Shown in pieces: positions 1-12,480 of a stretch of 64,000 nucleotides of DNA. The notes below the pieces were generated by a model. It ran no database searches. It was not told the DNA's origin and was given only the letters and a program-made list of their open reading frames with translations. Every line of letters starts with the position of its first letter. Position 1 is the first letter of the stretch. The DNA is from Brachionus rotundiformis (lineage: Eukaryota; Rotifera; Eurotatoria; Ploima; Brachionidae). A program made the translations under genes and the position numbers. The stretch spans positions 1,160,892-1,224,891 of the forward strand of contig JAESIW010000115.1 in the NCBI GenBank assembly GCA_016802295.1. The letters are read 5' to 3'.

Positions 1-8
1 TTTATTTA

Positions 9-86
9 GAATTTAAGAATCCAAATCATCATCACTCATCGATCCAGGCTCATCAATTAGCTTCCCAGCATCAATACAATAATTGA
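9..86 (+). CDS. possible terminal exon of a gene entering from the left (partial)
   Basis: The frame is open from the left edge to a TGA at 84-86. It encodes a His/Gln/Ser-rich tail (NPNHHHSSIQAHQLASQHQ then YNN). AG dinucleotides at 8-9 and 16-17 could be the splice acceptor. The composition resembles the disordered tail of a regulatory protein, but the piece is too short to assign. The opposite strand can also be read as an acidic C-terminus (LIDEPGSMSDDDLDS, stop at 15-17), so the strand is not certain. Sequence to the left of the window would settle it. Confidence 0.3.
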   Translation, partial: EFKNPNHHHSSIQAHQLASQHQYNN

Positions 87-304
87 TATGTTATGATGAT
101 ACTTGCTTTAATTCATGATTATTTCTAAAATAGCCTGGTAAATTTAACTGTAAATTTAATTGGTAAATTTAATTAATTTAAAAGCTCTTTTCGTATTTGA
201 TGAATTATCTTATCTTATTAATAATTTTAAGCTATGTACAGTCAAAAAAAAAATTTTGCCTGATAAAATATCTAATTATTTAGTTTGTCGTAATTATTTT
301 TAAA

Positions 305-1625
305 ATGGAAGAATTTCAAAAATCGTTTGATTGCCCAATTTGCTTGAATCTATGTAATGAAGCAGTTGAATGTTCAAAATGTACAAATATTTTCTGTAAA
401 AACTGCATTGAAAATATAGATAAATGTCCTATTTGTAGACAAGATACAAAATTTTCTAATTCCAGTTTTGCTCGTAAACTAATCAGTAGTTTCCAAGTTA
501 ATTGTGAACNNNNNNNNNNNNNNNNNNNNNNNNNNNNNNNNNNNNNNNNNNNNNNNNNNNNNNNNNNNNNNNNNNNNNNNNNNNNNNNNNNNNNNNNNNN
601 NNNNNNNNNNNNNNNNNNNNNNNNNNNNNNNNNNNNNNNNNNNNNNNNNNNNNNNNNNNNNNNNNNNNNNNNNNNNNNNNNNNNNNNNNNNNNNNNNNNN
701 NNNNNNNNNNNNNNNNNNNNNNNNNNNNNNNNNNNNNNNNNNNNNNNNNNNNNNNNNNNNNNNNNNNNNNNNNNNNNNNNNNNNNNNNNNNNNNNNNNNN
801 NNNNNNNNNNNNNNNNNNNNNNNNNNNNNNNNNNNNNNNNNNNNNNNNNNNNNNNNNNNNNNNNNNNNNNNNNNNNNNNNNNNNNNNNNNNNNNNNNNNN
901 CAAATATTTTCTGTAAAAACTGCATTGAAAATATAGATAAATGTCCTATTTGTAGGCAAGATACAAAATTTTCTAATTCCAGTTTTGCTCGTAAACTAAT
1001 CAGTAGTTTTCAAATTAATTGTGAACATTGTAGACATGTAACAAGTGCAGGTGAAATGAAAAACCATCTTAAAAAATGTGGCAAGCTAAAAATCAAATGT
1101 ACCATGTGTCAGGTAGAAGTGGAAAGAAATGATTTTTTAAAGCATTTAAACACAACTCACTCGGAAATTTTTATTGAAAAAGTGGATATGGTTAATCAGT
1201 TTTTTACAAAAGAATCCGAAATTCTTTTAAGCGGAAATCACTCAATAGACAAGCAGTCCAACCCTTTGTCACGAAAAACATCCAGATTAGGTGCATCTGG
1301 GAAATACTATTGCTCAGAAAGACTAGATAACTATTGCCAGTGTTGTAATGGATATTGTGGACCAACTTCAGGTTGTAATTGTTCTGGATGCATGGAATTG
1401 GATATTAAATTTAGAAAATTGCCAAAAGGCTGGCTGGTTAACATTGATGGTTTCCGTGCAAGACGGTCTCATACAGGCCTTTTTTATTGCGGACGAAAAG
1501 TTATGGATCGTAATCGGGAATGTGATGGATATTGTGGACCAACTGATGGACCAAATTGTGATGCATGCATCTTATTAGATAAACAAACCAAATATCCAAA
1601 CTCGAGATATTCTAGATTAATTTAA
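305..1625 (+). CDS. RING-finger / TRAF-type zinc-finger protein with two Cys-rich repeats (interrupted by an assembly gap)
   Basis: The ATG at 305 opens a Cys-rich RING (CPIC..C..C..FCKNC..CPIC, about residues 10-44), as in NRDP1/TRAF-type E3 ubiquitin ligases. A Cys stands where a RING-HC usually has His. After the gap the frame resumes in the same RING and continues through a TRAF-type zinc finger (CEHC...HLKKC...C..C...H) with CEHC at 1024-1035. Two copies of a motif of the form C-x-GYCGPT-x-G-x-NC-x2-C follow at about 1342-1392 and 1521-1568, ending at TAA 1623-1625. I do not know the function of that repeated motif; zinc binding is a guess. The sequences on either side of the gap overlap, so the true protein is probably near 280 residues on a single exon. 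Likely role, by family: E3 ligase or adaptor. Confidence 0.7.
384..509 (+). repeat. gap-flanking duplicate, left copy (right copy 901-1026)
   Basis: The last 126 bases before the gap recur as the first 126 bases after it, with 3 differences and no indel that I can see. They encode the same RING segment. This is what two unmerged contig ends or two alleles placed in tandem would give, so it is probably not a biological tandem duplication. Confidence 0.9.
510..900. other. assembly gap (391 N)
   Basis: A run of N inside the RING gene. The flanks are near-identical, so the real missing length may be zero or negative. Confidence 0.99.
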
Positions 1626-4600
1626 AATATTATCTTGTTTAATAGTATTTTTTTTGAAAATAAAAAAATTATTAGAAAGGTAAACAAAATTGTCAACTGA
1701 ACTAAAAGAAGAACTTTAATTAAGACTGAGCTTCGTTTTTATTCTAATAAATTCATATATTTTTTTTTATAGTTTATTAGTTATTTAATCAATTAAATTT
1801 GAAAAATAAAACTTAATTAATAAAATTTAAAATGTTTGTTTTTTTTAAAAGCCAAATAATTTAGGCTAAAATCAGTTAGGAACCATTTTGAAGTAAAATT
1901 TCAATAAAAATACATTCTTTTAACAAATATGAATACGGGTGATTAAAAAATAATTCTTGTTAGAGAATGTTTTTTGTGTATATTAAGAATTAATTCGACA
2001 CATTTTTGTTCTTTAAAAAATACAAATAAAATATCCAAAGGATATTAATAGTTTACAATTTTAATCATATTAAAATAGTATTCTTTTTTTTATCTGTTAG
2101 TCATATCATAAGAACAAATATCGGTCTATTGAAATATAAAATTGGCTTTAAATAAATAAATGTGCTTTTTAGCATTTTTATGGAAATCATGTCAAAATAC
2201 ACAAAAATTAGTCTAGGTTCTTATATTTTTCTAAAATTTGTCTTTAAGGATCATAAAAGAGTCATTGTTTGAATTTTTATAAATTAGGCTAAAAGTTCTA
2301 ATAACTTTTGAATCAATAGTCTAAAAAAAGTATCATATTTAATTATCTTAAAGAAATTTTATTTAATATCTAAATCGTAAGAGTAAAATTTCTTAATACG
2401 TAGGGTCTTTTTATCATGGCTAAATGAAAATTAAACTTGTTAATTAATTTCAAAATCTTCTAGACTTTTCTTTTTTTTTAAAGAACAAAAAGACGCCAGT
2501 ATTTTTTGAAATTAAAAACATATAAAAATAGTAAATTAATATTCTATTTATTAATAAAAAAGAATTCATAAATATTGATTAATACAAAAAATTTTTTAAA
2601 TGCCAATAATCAAACAAAAATAATAATCAAAAAAGACTGTTTAGCTTTTTAAAACTAGCTGTATAGTTAAAAAATTCATGATAAAGATTTAAGTTTATAA
2701 ATACTTTTTCAAAATGAAAATTAAGACTGTAAAAATTAAATTGATTGTAAAATTAAATAAAGATATTAAACAACAAATTTAAAAGATAAAAAATTTTTTC
2801 ATTGAGAAACAGGTCAGTATGAATAACAGTCTAAATGTATGTTAATTTCATCGCTAGCTTCAAGATTAAGATAAATTTCTTTTTATCTATCAATTTTATC
2901 ATAAAATATAACACGTTATTTCAGCCAATATTCAATTTATAGAAAGTTTTTCAAATATTTTCATTGGAAATTTCTCCTATTCAAAGTAAATATAATAAAA
3001 ATTATGAATTATTTCTTAATACTTTGATTTATTATCATTAATTTTTATCAAATAAATGACTTTCTTTAAATAATTTTATTGTTATTATAGAAATCTGACT
3101 TGGAGTTTTTTTTTCTTAGTAAAGACTTAGTTATGTAGTTGCCTTGGGATATAATTAAGTTTATATAAACTTTCCTTAATAAGAAACCATCCGAATTTAG
3201 ACGGTAAATACCAATTTATTAATTATTATTTTTAATAAATAGGACAAGATCAGTCTCAAAGCTAAGAATTAATGAAATTTGATTCCACTTAAAAATCAAG
3301 ATTTAAACATTAAACAGGAGACTCATTAAACTATTTATTTGTTCAATTTTTTGATTGAGACGCATTAGTGAAATCTTGATATCATAAGTGGAAAACATTA
3401 AACTCAAATTACAGTTTGTTTGAATAGATAAAAATAACTAAACTGATTTTTAATCGGTTCTAAATTTAACCTGCTTCTAGATTCATATTCTCTTTGGCCA
3501 TACTAGTTCAAAGATAAAAAACATATTTGTATACAAATTTATTTATTAGAATTTTATTGATTTATATGATTAGATTTTATCATTTCTTTTTGTTCTTAAT
3601 ACTTTAATATTTTAACAGAATATATTGTTTTAATTAGTAAAGTGTTGGCTTAAATTCAGCATGAATTGCAAACCCAATTATCTTAAACAAACACTTTGGA
3701 GCATAGATTACAAATTTATATTTATACTAGTAAGGCATTTTTCTTATAAAGTTAACACATTTTATGTTTATTATGTTTGATAAAAGAACAAGTTGAAGAA
3801 TTCCCATCTAAATGGAAATATTTTGGTGATTAATATTCATCAAATTTCATAATCAACCTTTTAGTTTTTGATTCCATCACGAGCGTTCTTATTTCAGCTC
3901 TTTGGAATTATTAATTGGATATTATTCCGATGGCTCAATGCAGTGATTAATTACATCTTATAAGAGAAGCTACTTGAGTCACTCTTAATGAGTTATATTA
4001 GATAGAGGAAAATTTTAAAATTTAATTTAATCAAAATTTTATAGTTATCGGTTTATAAATATTCCTAACTTATCGAACATTTTGTACAGCCTTCAAAACT
4101 AATTAAAGTAAATTAATTATTGTTTATCTCAGTCTGAATTTTTCGTAGTTGTTTTTTCCTATTTTTAATTAAAAGGGAAAATTTTAAATTAGAAATTAAG
4201 GAAATTTGTTCTAAAGCAAATTTATCAGTAAATCATGATTTTAAAAATTACATTTTCGTTCATTTAGTTTGATTATATGGTCACAATTTACTATCTATAA
4301 TTATTAAAATTTAAAAAAAGACGAATTTTCAAAAATAGATTTTTAAATTGTAAGATTGGTTACATAAAAAATTTAAGTCATTATCAAATTAATTTATTGA
4401 TATTTGTTATTATTTTTATCCTAAAAAGCTGTATTAAATCTCCTCTCACACATCATTAATTTTTTATGATCGGGTAAGTCAAGCATCTCAGGTCTTCTCG
4501 ATTATTCATAAAAAGTACTAGATTATTTTTGTCACTCTTCTTTGGACCTTCTCTATTTCTTTGATTGATTTCCTGTTAAATCATTCTTGATGAATCAATG

Positions 4601-7030
4601 TTTAACTTCTTGAAACTTTTAGCTATCATTCTACCATTACTTCATAAAATGGTATAATCGAAGGAAAGATTATTTGATCCAATGTACTCTATGTTTTTCA
4701 ATGTTTAAATCTAAAGTTTAAATTCGTGACCAGCTTGAAATAAAATATTTTTGAAATAGAAAATGCTCATTTGTATTTCTGATTATAGATAAAACTTTAG
4801 TATCATCAGCATATTTTTCACATTTACTTATCAAACTTGTGGAAAGATCATTAATAAATATTAAAAGTTAAAGAGGTCTCAAAACTAATTAATCATAACT
4901 TAGAATCGCTTTTTCCCAAAGAGAAAATCATTTTCTCAATAGGTGACCATATCTTTAAAACCATATGCCTTGAGTTTATATAAAAATAGTCTTTCTCATT
5001 CGGTTTTTTTTCCAATGATCCTAATAAAATCGCTTAAACATGACCTATTTGGAATAAAACCGTATTGTGTACCAGAAAAAAGATTTTGCTTTAGAAGATA
5101 GTCTATCATTTGATCATTTAGAAGACTCTGGACAGTCAGTAACAAAAACTTTTAATATTAAGTAGTTGAAATTTTTATAATCTAGTTATGTGGATGGTAT
5201 TGGTAAAAGAATGTTGAAAATACTTTCTTTTAACATCTAAAGTTTTATTTAATTTAATATTCAATTAATTAGTCATAGTCCAAATAGACAAGTGGCCTAA
5301 TTTTTAGCTGTTTTTAATCTTTTTTTATAAGATAATTTTTTTTCCAATTTATTCTGATTTAAACTTTATACATGAGACTTATTGATGCCGAATTAAGAGC
5401 TGTAAAATTCAAAAAGGTATAAATATTGAATTTCGTCGGCAGGTAGCTTGTTAAAAAGAATTTTGAATAGAAAATACAAGATGGTCATTAAATTTCATTT
5501 GAATTTTTTTCTATTCAAATATTCATATTTCAAACAAAATTCTTAATTTTTTATACTAAATGCGGTATGCTGATTGAGACGGAAATTGTTTTAAATAGAT
5601 TTTTATTTGAAAATATTTTGTCTATAAAAGGACTAGAGGTTTTTCCGCATGGAATCCGAAAGCAAATATTTTCTACAAAAATACAATTTAAAGGTCAATC
5701 AAAATTTATATAAATTTTTTTTTTAAATTGCTTCAAGATAGTTAAGAAGACATTTATTTTCGAGAGGTTTTTTTTTCACGAAAAGATCAAATTTGTGTCA
5801 ATGGTTGTTCTAATAGCCTTCAAAATTCAATTAAGACCAAAATTAGACTATTTGACCAACAACGAAAGGCAAAAATAACAAAAAATCTCGTTAAAAGAAA
5901 TGTTATTTTTTCTAATTCGATTAAATTTTCTTGAAAAAATAATCATTAATGATCGAACTCATAAAGCATAAAATAAAGAAATGGTACTTTAAAAAATGAG
6001 ATTTTTATTTTTAATGAAACAGGTTGACATTTAAAATGCAATTAATACTTTTTTTTATATATTTTAAAATGAGCATTTATTTCTGTTAGAAATCATTTTT
6101 TAATAAAATAATATTTTGAGCTGTTGAAAGCTCAATAAACTTTATCTGTAAATATTTTTTATTTTATCATTTAATTTAAATGTTAAGTGAACTGAATTTA
6201 TTGTTAAGCAAATGACAGAATTCCATGACTTCCAATCTCTCCAGAGATTAAACCTGACAGCTTATTCAGATTTAATCGAATAAAAATAAACATTAAAAAG
6301 TATTTGAGGAAAACTTTCAAGGTTTTGTTATTTTTTTGGCTGACTGCTTTATGGTGGTTGATTAAAAGAATACGGATTAACTGAGCCGTTCATAATAGAA
6401 AGTAAAATAAATTCCGAACGATAAAGTTATTTTTTAATTAATACCTTGAATGGTTTAGAGAAGTATTGTTTGAGTATTTAAAAATAATTAAAATCTTCAA
6501 TTTTATGTTCAAAGGTTTCTGTAGCCTAGAAAAAACAATCCGCTAGGGGTCCAATTCCTTTAAAAGCATGACTTCACGCAAACATTTTCCTATTTATTCT
6601 GTTTTGGTGAAAAAAAAGCGGAAAATAGTTATCTCTTAAAATTTTATTATTTTTCTATTTATCTTATACAAAGCAAAATAGTTCGCACTGTTATTTTTTT
6701 TATTAGAAATAATGTTCTTAAAAATCTAGAACGAATTAGAATGTATTTTTTTCTGGTTTTGGAATTGAAAAGAATAGTAATTAGTGAATATTCATGAGCC
6801 TATTGTTGATGACCGAATTTCGAGTCTATCAGACATTGATAACCAACTGTAATGTCCCAGTTCAATTCAGAAAAATTTAAATTAAAGTCTCGAAATTTGA
6901 ATAGGTATTGATTGAATAACCAGCCACCTGTCAATAAAAAGCACTGCCCCACAACAATTATTCTCAAATTTGCTTAAAATAATTTTTTTCTTAATTTTTA
7001 TTTTAGATAAATTTTGAAAATTTAAAAAAA
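1626..7030. other. AT-rich stretch without a recognised gene
   Basis: Apart from the LINE remnant at about 4440-5130, I see only AT-rich sequence with short chance reading frames. The first part is the 3' flank of the RING gene, with AATAAA-like runs around 1660. Confidence 0.6.
4440..5130 (-). mobile_element. degenerate LINE (CR1/L2/Jockey-like) reverse-transcriptase remnant
   Basis: Read on the minus strand with frame changes, the segment shows the order of motifs of a non-LTR retrotransposon RT. There is a QYGFIPNRSCLSDFIRI-like stretch (about 5020-5070), KAYGF, a GVPQGS-type region now decayed, YADDTKV with the catalytic Asp pair (about 4795-4815), and a C-terminal IEKVQRRVTKII (about 4522-4556). 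Stops and frameshifts interrupt it throughout, so it is dead. The clade is judged only from the IEKVQRR-type C-terminus. The 5' end and the endonuclease are not visible. Confidence 0.7.
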
Positions 7031-8241
7031 ATGTCATTGACAACACTTAAAAATATTACTGGTTTTAATAATCATGATAGCCAAGATAGCATAATAAACA
7101 AATTGATCCCAAGCTCAATGATTAATGATACTTCTACGGAAAAGGCGATCAATGTCGAAGTTAGTTCTTTTTCTATCTTAAAAGCTTAGTTTAGTTTGAT
7201 AATAAAATAGATTTAGATGTCTTTATTTATTTTTTTTAATTTTTTTATTTTTTTTGTTTATATTAATTAATTAAAATTGTAGAATTTAGTCTAAATTTTA
7301 GAGGTTTAAACATAAATAGGAAATTTTTTATTTCATATAGAAAAAATCTTCCGGGATGAGTGTTGCTTACATTGACGAAATAGTGGAAGAGTATGCCAGG
7401 AATCTGTTTAAATCAAGGGACAAAGACTACAAAAGTGTATGTAAAGGCAACAGCTGGTCAGATCTAACTAAGTTAATTGATTATAAAAAATTGAGGTTTT
7501 TTTTTATTTTATATAATTTTCAAATCAAAGAAATAAATTATTTTAAATTTAATTAATTTATCAAAATAGAGTTCGCCACTGTGACACAAAATACCAAAAT
7601 GACATAGCTCCAAAAGCGCCCAAATCGGCTATTCTATTCAGTTCTCAATTTGTCAACGATACCAATCATGACCAAGAATATCTATTGAGAACAGAGCGAA
7701 AAACAACTTCCACTTGTGAAATTCAAATTTCCGAAGGCTACATATGCGAGCGTAGCGGCGACGTTTCGCTCGAAATTCAGCTACCTGGCGTAGTTGCCGA
7801 AGCTGGTGCTGGATTCAAACACGAATACTCCATAGACAAAGGCCTTACAAAAAGTATCCAAGAGGAAATGAGCTGGTCAATTGAAAGCAATGTTAAAGTA
7901 ATTTTAAAGTTCAGTAGAATTTTGTTTTACTACATAAATTTGGCTCATTTTAGGTTCAAGGAATGACCAAAACAACAGCTGAATTGGTCGTAAATGAGAA
8001 TCAATTCACTAGCAAGTTCGAGGTAAAGACCTATTTTTCTGGCAAAATATTGGTCTATTTGCAAAAAGATAATCATACTTATGTAACACTAGACTTGGGC
8101 GATTTGAGCCAAATTTTTACCGAAAGCAAGGGCTTTCGACGAGACGAACAGGGTACTTACTTCTTGACAAAAGGTCAGTGCAAGGCTCGCTTTGGCATTG
8201 ACCAGAGAATCGAACTTCACCAATATCCGATTAAAAAATAG
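7031..8241 (+). CDS. aerolysin-like (ETX/MTX2-type) beta-pore-forming-fold protein
   Basis: Exons: 7031-7162 (least certain), 7341-7495, 7570-7897 and 7954-8241, stop TAG 8239-8241. Phases agree at exons 2/3 and 3/4. The junction of exon 1 needs a weak donor (GTTCTT), so the ATG at 7356 is an alternative start. The protein is about 300 residues without a clear signal peptide. Its second half has the signature of aerolysin-fold proteins: long alternating Ser/Thr/Glu strands, a sequence like EIQLPGVVAEAGAGFKHEYS before a Thr/Ser-rich stretch, then paired strands. Such proteins form beta-barrel pores or act as stored or defensive lectin-like proteins in many invertebrates. Whether this one is cytolytic cannot be read from sequence. 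It lies tail to tail with the small gene at 8477-8998. Confidence 0.55.
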
Positions 8242-8476
8242 GCCTGTATAAACTCTTACCGATTTAGTCACACCAATATTTAATATTTATTATCAAAGTT
8301 GTTTGATTATTTGATTAATTTAAGAAAATTTTTAAAATTCTATTTCATAAGTTTATTTAATAAATCTAAAAAAAAGTTAAAAAAAAAACGTGTTTCTATT
8401 GTCACTGGAAAGTCATTATCTAATTTACAAACAACTCATTCTGAAATTATTTAAATAGACATGTATGGTTTAGACA

Positions 8477-8998
8477 TTATGGACTCCAATCTGACACTTT
8501 TTTGGCATAAATATCAATTCCATTTTCTGTATACTAAAAACAAAAATTTTTCTTTAGATTAAAAAAATTTTAAATTCAACTTTGTACTTTTAAATAGCTT
8601 TTATCAGCTTGTATAGGTCCATTGAAGAGAGTGTCCTCGTCATTCTCGTATATGTAAACTGACTCGTTTGCCAGACCTTCGTTTATGACAAATTTTATAT
8701 ACACAGAACTTGATTATAAAAGATTAGATAGACGGAAAAAGTAGGATATAAAAAATCTACTTCTTTTTATATTCGAGGGCCAATATTCTACAATTTTTGG
8801 GAGCCATTGACAGGTTGAATTGGCGCTTGACTTTTAGACCAGGCGCTGTAAGCATTACACGCACAAATTTTTTATCATTTTGATTAATAACTAAAGATAG
8901 ACAAAATATGAGATAAAGGCACTTAGAAATATTGGGTATTTATTACTCGCGTTGCATCGCTTGGGTGCAGGGGATTTACCTTCATTCATTGAGGCCAT
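8477..8998 (-). CDS. four-exon small protein of unknown function (108 aa)
   Basis: Exons on the minus strand: 8998-8980, 8890-8761, 8708-8588 and 8533-8477. All four join in phase with GT..AG borders (19+130+121+57 = 327 nt including stop), and the introns are 89, 52 and 54 bp. The product begins MASMNEVINQNDKKFVRV and ends with KKVSDWSP. It has alternating hydrophobic/charged strands (for example SVYIKFVINEG), suggesting a small beta-rich domain. There is no signal peptide or membrane segment. I do not recognise the family. Each exon is shorter than a usual ORF cut-off, so the gene is easily missed. The consistent phases and the richer codon composition against AT-rich flanks are the main support. 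Confidence 0.6.
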
Positions 8999-11900
8999 AT
9001 TGGCAAAAATTTAATCTAAATTTTGAATATTTTTTGAAAACTAGATTATTTTAATAAAGAAAAAAATACATGTAGAAAAATTTATTATAATTATTTTAAA
9101 AGCTGCATTGAACCTATAGATACGGCCGAGTTAATGCTGAATCAATTTGAGCCAAGCAATTAAAATTTATAATTTAGCATTTATTTTGAATAAAATGATA
9201 ATAAAAAATGAAGAATTACTCATGGCTTATTCGGCGAGTGTTTTAAAACTTTAGCTTAATAAATATTTACTCTCAAGTTTAAATGTGCTTGAATTAAATT
9301 TTTTTATGTTAATTTGGAAATGTAGGCTCACTGAGTTTAATATAGAGACAATATTATATTTCTGTAAATTAAATGTCTTGATGTTAGCTTTTTAAAATGA
9401 AAACTTAATAAAGAGCTGAACTTTTGAGAAATGATTAACCTAGTGCATGGTATTGCCAAATTATGGATAAACAAATAATCTTGCAAAGATTGGAATTTAG
9501 GAAAAATCCATTTTAAGAAACTTAATGATTAATAAAAATGTGAATAGATTTGTTTTAATATAACATTTTCATGGTATACTTTAAACTTAAAAAAACCTTT
9601 TTTCAATTGATTAAGTGATTATTTGGTAATATAATTTTGTACTAAAATTAATAAAAATTTATTAGGATGGCATAGTAACTAAATTATAAAATACATTTTA
9701 TCATCCGAACTGAAATTTGTCCATATTAGATTATTTTTAAGATGTATATTCTTGGAATTAATCTTTTTCCAAGTTCAGCAAAGCAAAGTGTGGTTTAATA
9801 AAATGTAAATTAAAATGTCTAAGAAAGTCTGATAAGGGTTTTGAAGAATGTTTTATTCTAAAATATTAGCATATTATTTTGATGGGTATTTTTTACTTGG
9901 TTCAGATGGAGTAGCAACTTGAATAAGTAAAAATAATATAGAAATTTCATGCTTCACATCATTCACTGATTTTTTCTATATTGAAGTAAAATATCAAATT
10001 TAGCAATATAAATAAATCAAATCCAGATTTGATAGCCAAAGAGCTTTATTCTCCTGAGCGCCATCTTGAAAGATTACATCTTGAATAACTTCATTAAATA
10101 CCTTAAGGTATTTCATCATTTTTTCTTTGAAGTTCTGAATTGAACCAGTCTTTTACTGGTACATATAATTTTTAGCGAGTTCTAAGCACTTTGCCAGCTT
10201 CTTTTTTTATGTAACCAATTGTCCAATAGGGCTTTGAAGCATTCAAATTAACCACAATACTTGGAAGTTAATTCCATGGACATGGTATCTCATTTAAGAT
10301 CAATTAATGTCTTGTATTTCTGCTGATTTTAATACCCTCTTAAATTGTGATGATTTCTTATTTAGACATTTTTAAAAAATTCCCAATTCATCTTGCCTAA
10401 AACTTGGTTGATCTTGTAACACTCAATCAAAATATTCTCTTTATTCCAATGTCTGTAATTCATTTTATGTAATCTGTTTATATAAATATATAAATATCTC
10501 TTATATTATTTGATATTTTTTGAAGATGTTACAATTTTAATAAATTGATTGAAAATTTTTATGACTAATTGAATAAATTTAAAGATTTACATTACTAAAT
10601 TATATTTTAAAGAATTTATATTTGAATTATAATTTATATTTATGAATTATAATTTAAATTTCGGTATTTTTATTAGTAAACTCAAAAATCAAATACTTTC
10701 GACAAATCGTTCTTAATTTTTAAGCAAATTTTAAGGTTTTTTGATAAAATTAAGTTCATAGATCGCTCATAGATTTATTGAACCCAAAATGAGGCTAATG
10801 GTCATTCTCAAATATTACTATTAATTTAAGTTTTTAAGTATTAGAATTTTAAAATTATCAAAAAAAAAATTTAATAAGTAGAGAGTAGAGGTGGAATTAT
10901 ACTTAAATGTATCGATGGAATAATTTGGTTTTAATAATATTTTGATAAAGGGGAAAATGTATCAAAATAATTAAAACTTACTTAATTTAGCTTTCTGAAC
11001 CTCGCTTACTTAATATGAATAAATTGGTTATTTTGATAAAAAAAGCTAATTAAAAGAATTAAATTGTTTTTTTTGTTAAGAAATTTAAAATTGATAATGA
11101 TGTCTACAAAATATTCGATTAAAATATAACTCATAAATTGACTGTATTTATAGGCTCTAATATCTCTATAATAGTAAATTTAAGTGATACAAAACAAAAT
11201 AAAAAACATTTTCTAAATTTTATCATACATAATTATTAAAAAAGAATCAATAAAAAAAATAAAATTGTCTTTCAATTTTTTTTTATCCTTTATCTTTAAA
11301 AATTAATCTATTGTAAGATTAAATGAGGCTTGAGTCCAGCCATGATGAAATAAATAATCAGTCTTAAATTAAATTTGAAAAGAAATGACAAGTAATAAAT
11401 AAAAAACAATTCAAGATAATTAAACCAAAATAGCGTGATTAGTTATAATAAGGTCAACAAGTATTTCGAAGCACGACTGTCTACACAGGGTACCATTAAT
11501 GCTTTGTCATGTGAGAAGATTCAGATAAAAAAATCAATAACACAAATATTTTTAAAAAAAGGTGAAATCATATTTTACAAGAGTATCTATTAGTTCGGGA
11601 CCAATTTGGAAGCTATAAAAAGCAAGAGTCAATTTGAATAATACTTTAATATTTTAAAAATTTAAACAATGCTGCACACTTACACAACCAGAAACAGCAT
11701 TTAACCAGAAGTGCCAAAATTATAAAACAGAATTGAATCGTATCAAATAGCTTGATTAACTAATTTTTCAAATTATTTTAAAACAAAATTTAGAAGACTT
11801 TTGAAAAAACTTGGAAAATCATGTTTTTGGTTAATAAAATTGCTTTCATTGTATTTTGCACATTTACCAATACTTTGACTCTTAATATCGTTTTTCCAAA

Positions 11901-12480
11901 AGGATGAATGTACTTTTTATGGACCGAGTTTATCTATGGAATCAATTAATTCAGACAGAAACTAGAATGTGTAAATAAGCTCCTTAGAATCGATTTTAAT
12001 TTAAATTTTCCAATTTTCTTAAGAATTAAATACTAATCATTTTTGAAAATCAAGATTCAAAGATAAGATAATACCTTAAAATTTTTGATTTCATTAATCT
12101 CATATTAAAAATTTATATAATTATTACTCTGATTATAAAAAATATCCCTCTATTAAGTAGTCGACTTAACTCCATTTACATAGGACATTAGCTTAATTGT
12201 TTTGAAATTTCGCTTCTTATCAAAAATTACTCACTTAATCTACAAAATTTTGCAATCAAGCTTAAGACTTTATTAAATGTAAAAAATCAATTCTAATTCA
12301 ACAAATTCAATACACCGATTAAGGCCAAAAATCCCCCAATTAGCTCCTAAATTAATCTCTATGCTGTAGCCTACTAAATTTGCTACAACTCAACTAATAA
12401 AAAAATATATTGCAAAAAATTAACACTTAAGAATTGTAACATTTTGAGTAAAATTTTATCAATTAGGCAATCAATCAATA
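8999..12480. other. AT-rich stretch without a recognised gene
   Basis: It contains copy A of a dispersed direct repeat (11364-11930). A weakly protein-like but stop-ridden minus-strand segment lies at about 10020-10440 and may be an old mobile-element remnant. Nothing else was recognised. Confidence 0.5.
11364..11930 (+). repeat. dispersed direct repeat, copy A (copy B 14711-15230)
   Basis: About 550 bp that align along their length, in the same order and orientation, with 14711-15230. The best-kept core begins AGATAATTAAACCAAAATAG (about 11414). The similarity continues through blocks such as ATCAAATAGCTTGATTAACT and TACTTTTTAT to the end. Divergence is substantial, with many indels. No reading frame, terminal inverted repeat or poly-A end was found, so the element type is unknown. 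Confidence 0.75.

Noticed and set aside
15..130. Minus-strand reading of the left-edge exon (acidic C-terminus DAGKLIDEPGSMSDDDLDS)
   Set aside because: It lacks a good acceptor, and little room remains for upstream exons before the RING gene; the plus-strand reading is open to the window edge.
5477..5710. About 73 open codons on the plus strand
   Set aside because: Fairly protein-like but without splice sites or motif; such runs are expected several times in this window by chance.
10020..10440. Minus-strand segment resembling coding sequence (DTMSMELTSKY, KALLDNWLHKK)
   Set aside because: Too many stops and no motif that fixes a family; mentioned only as a possible element remnant.
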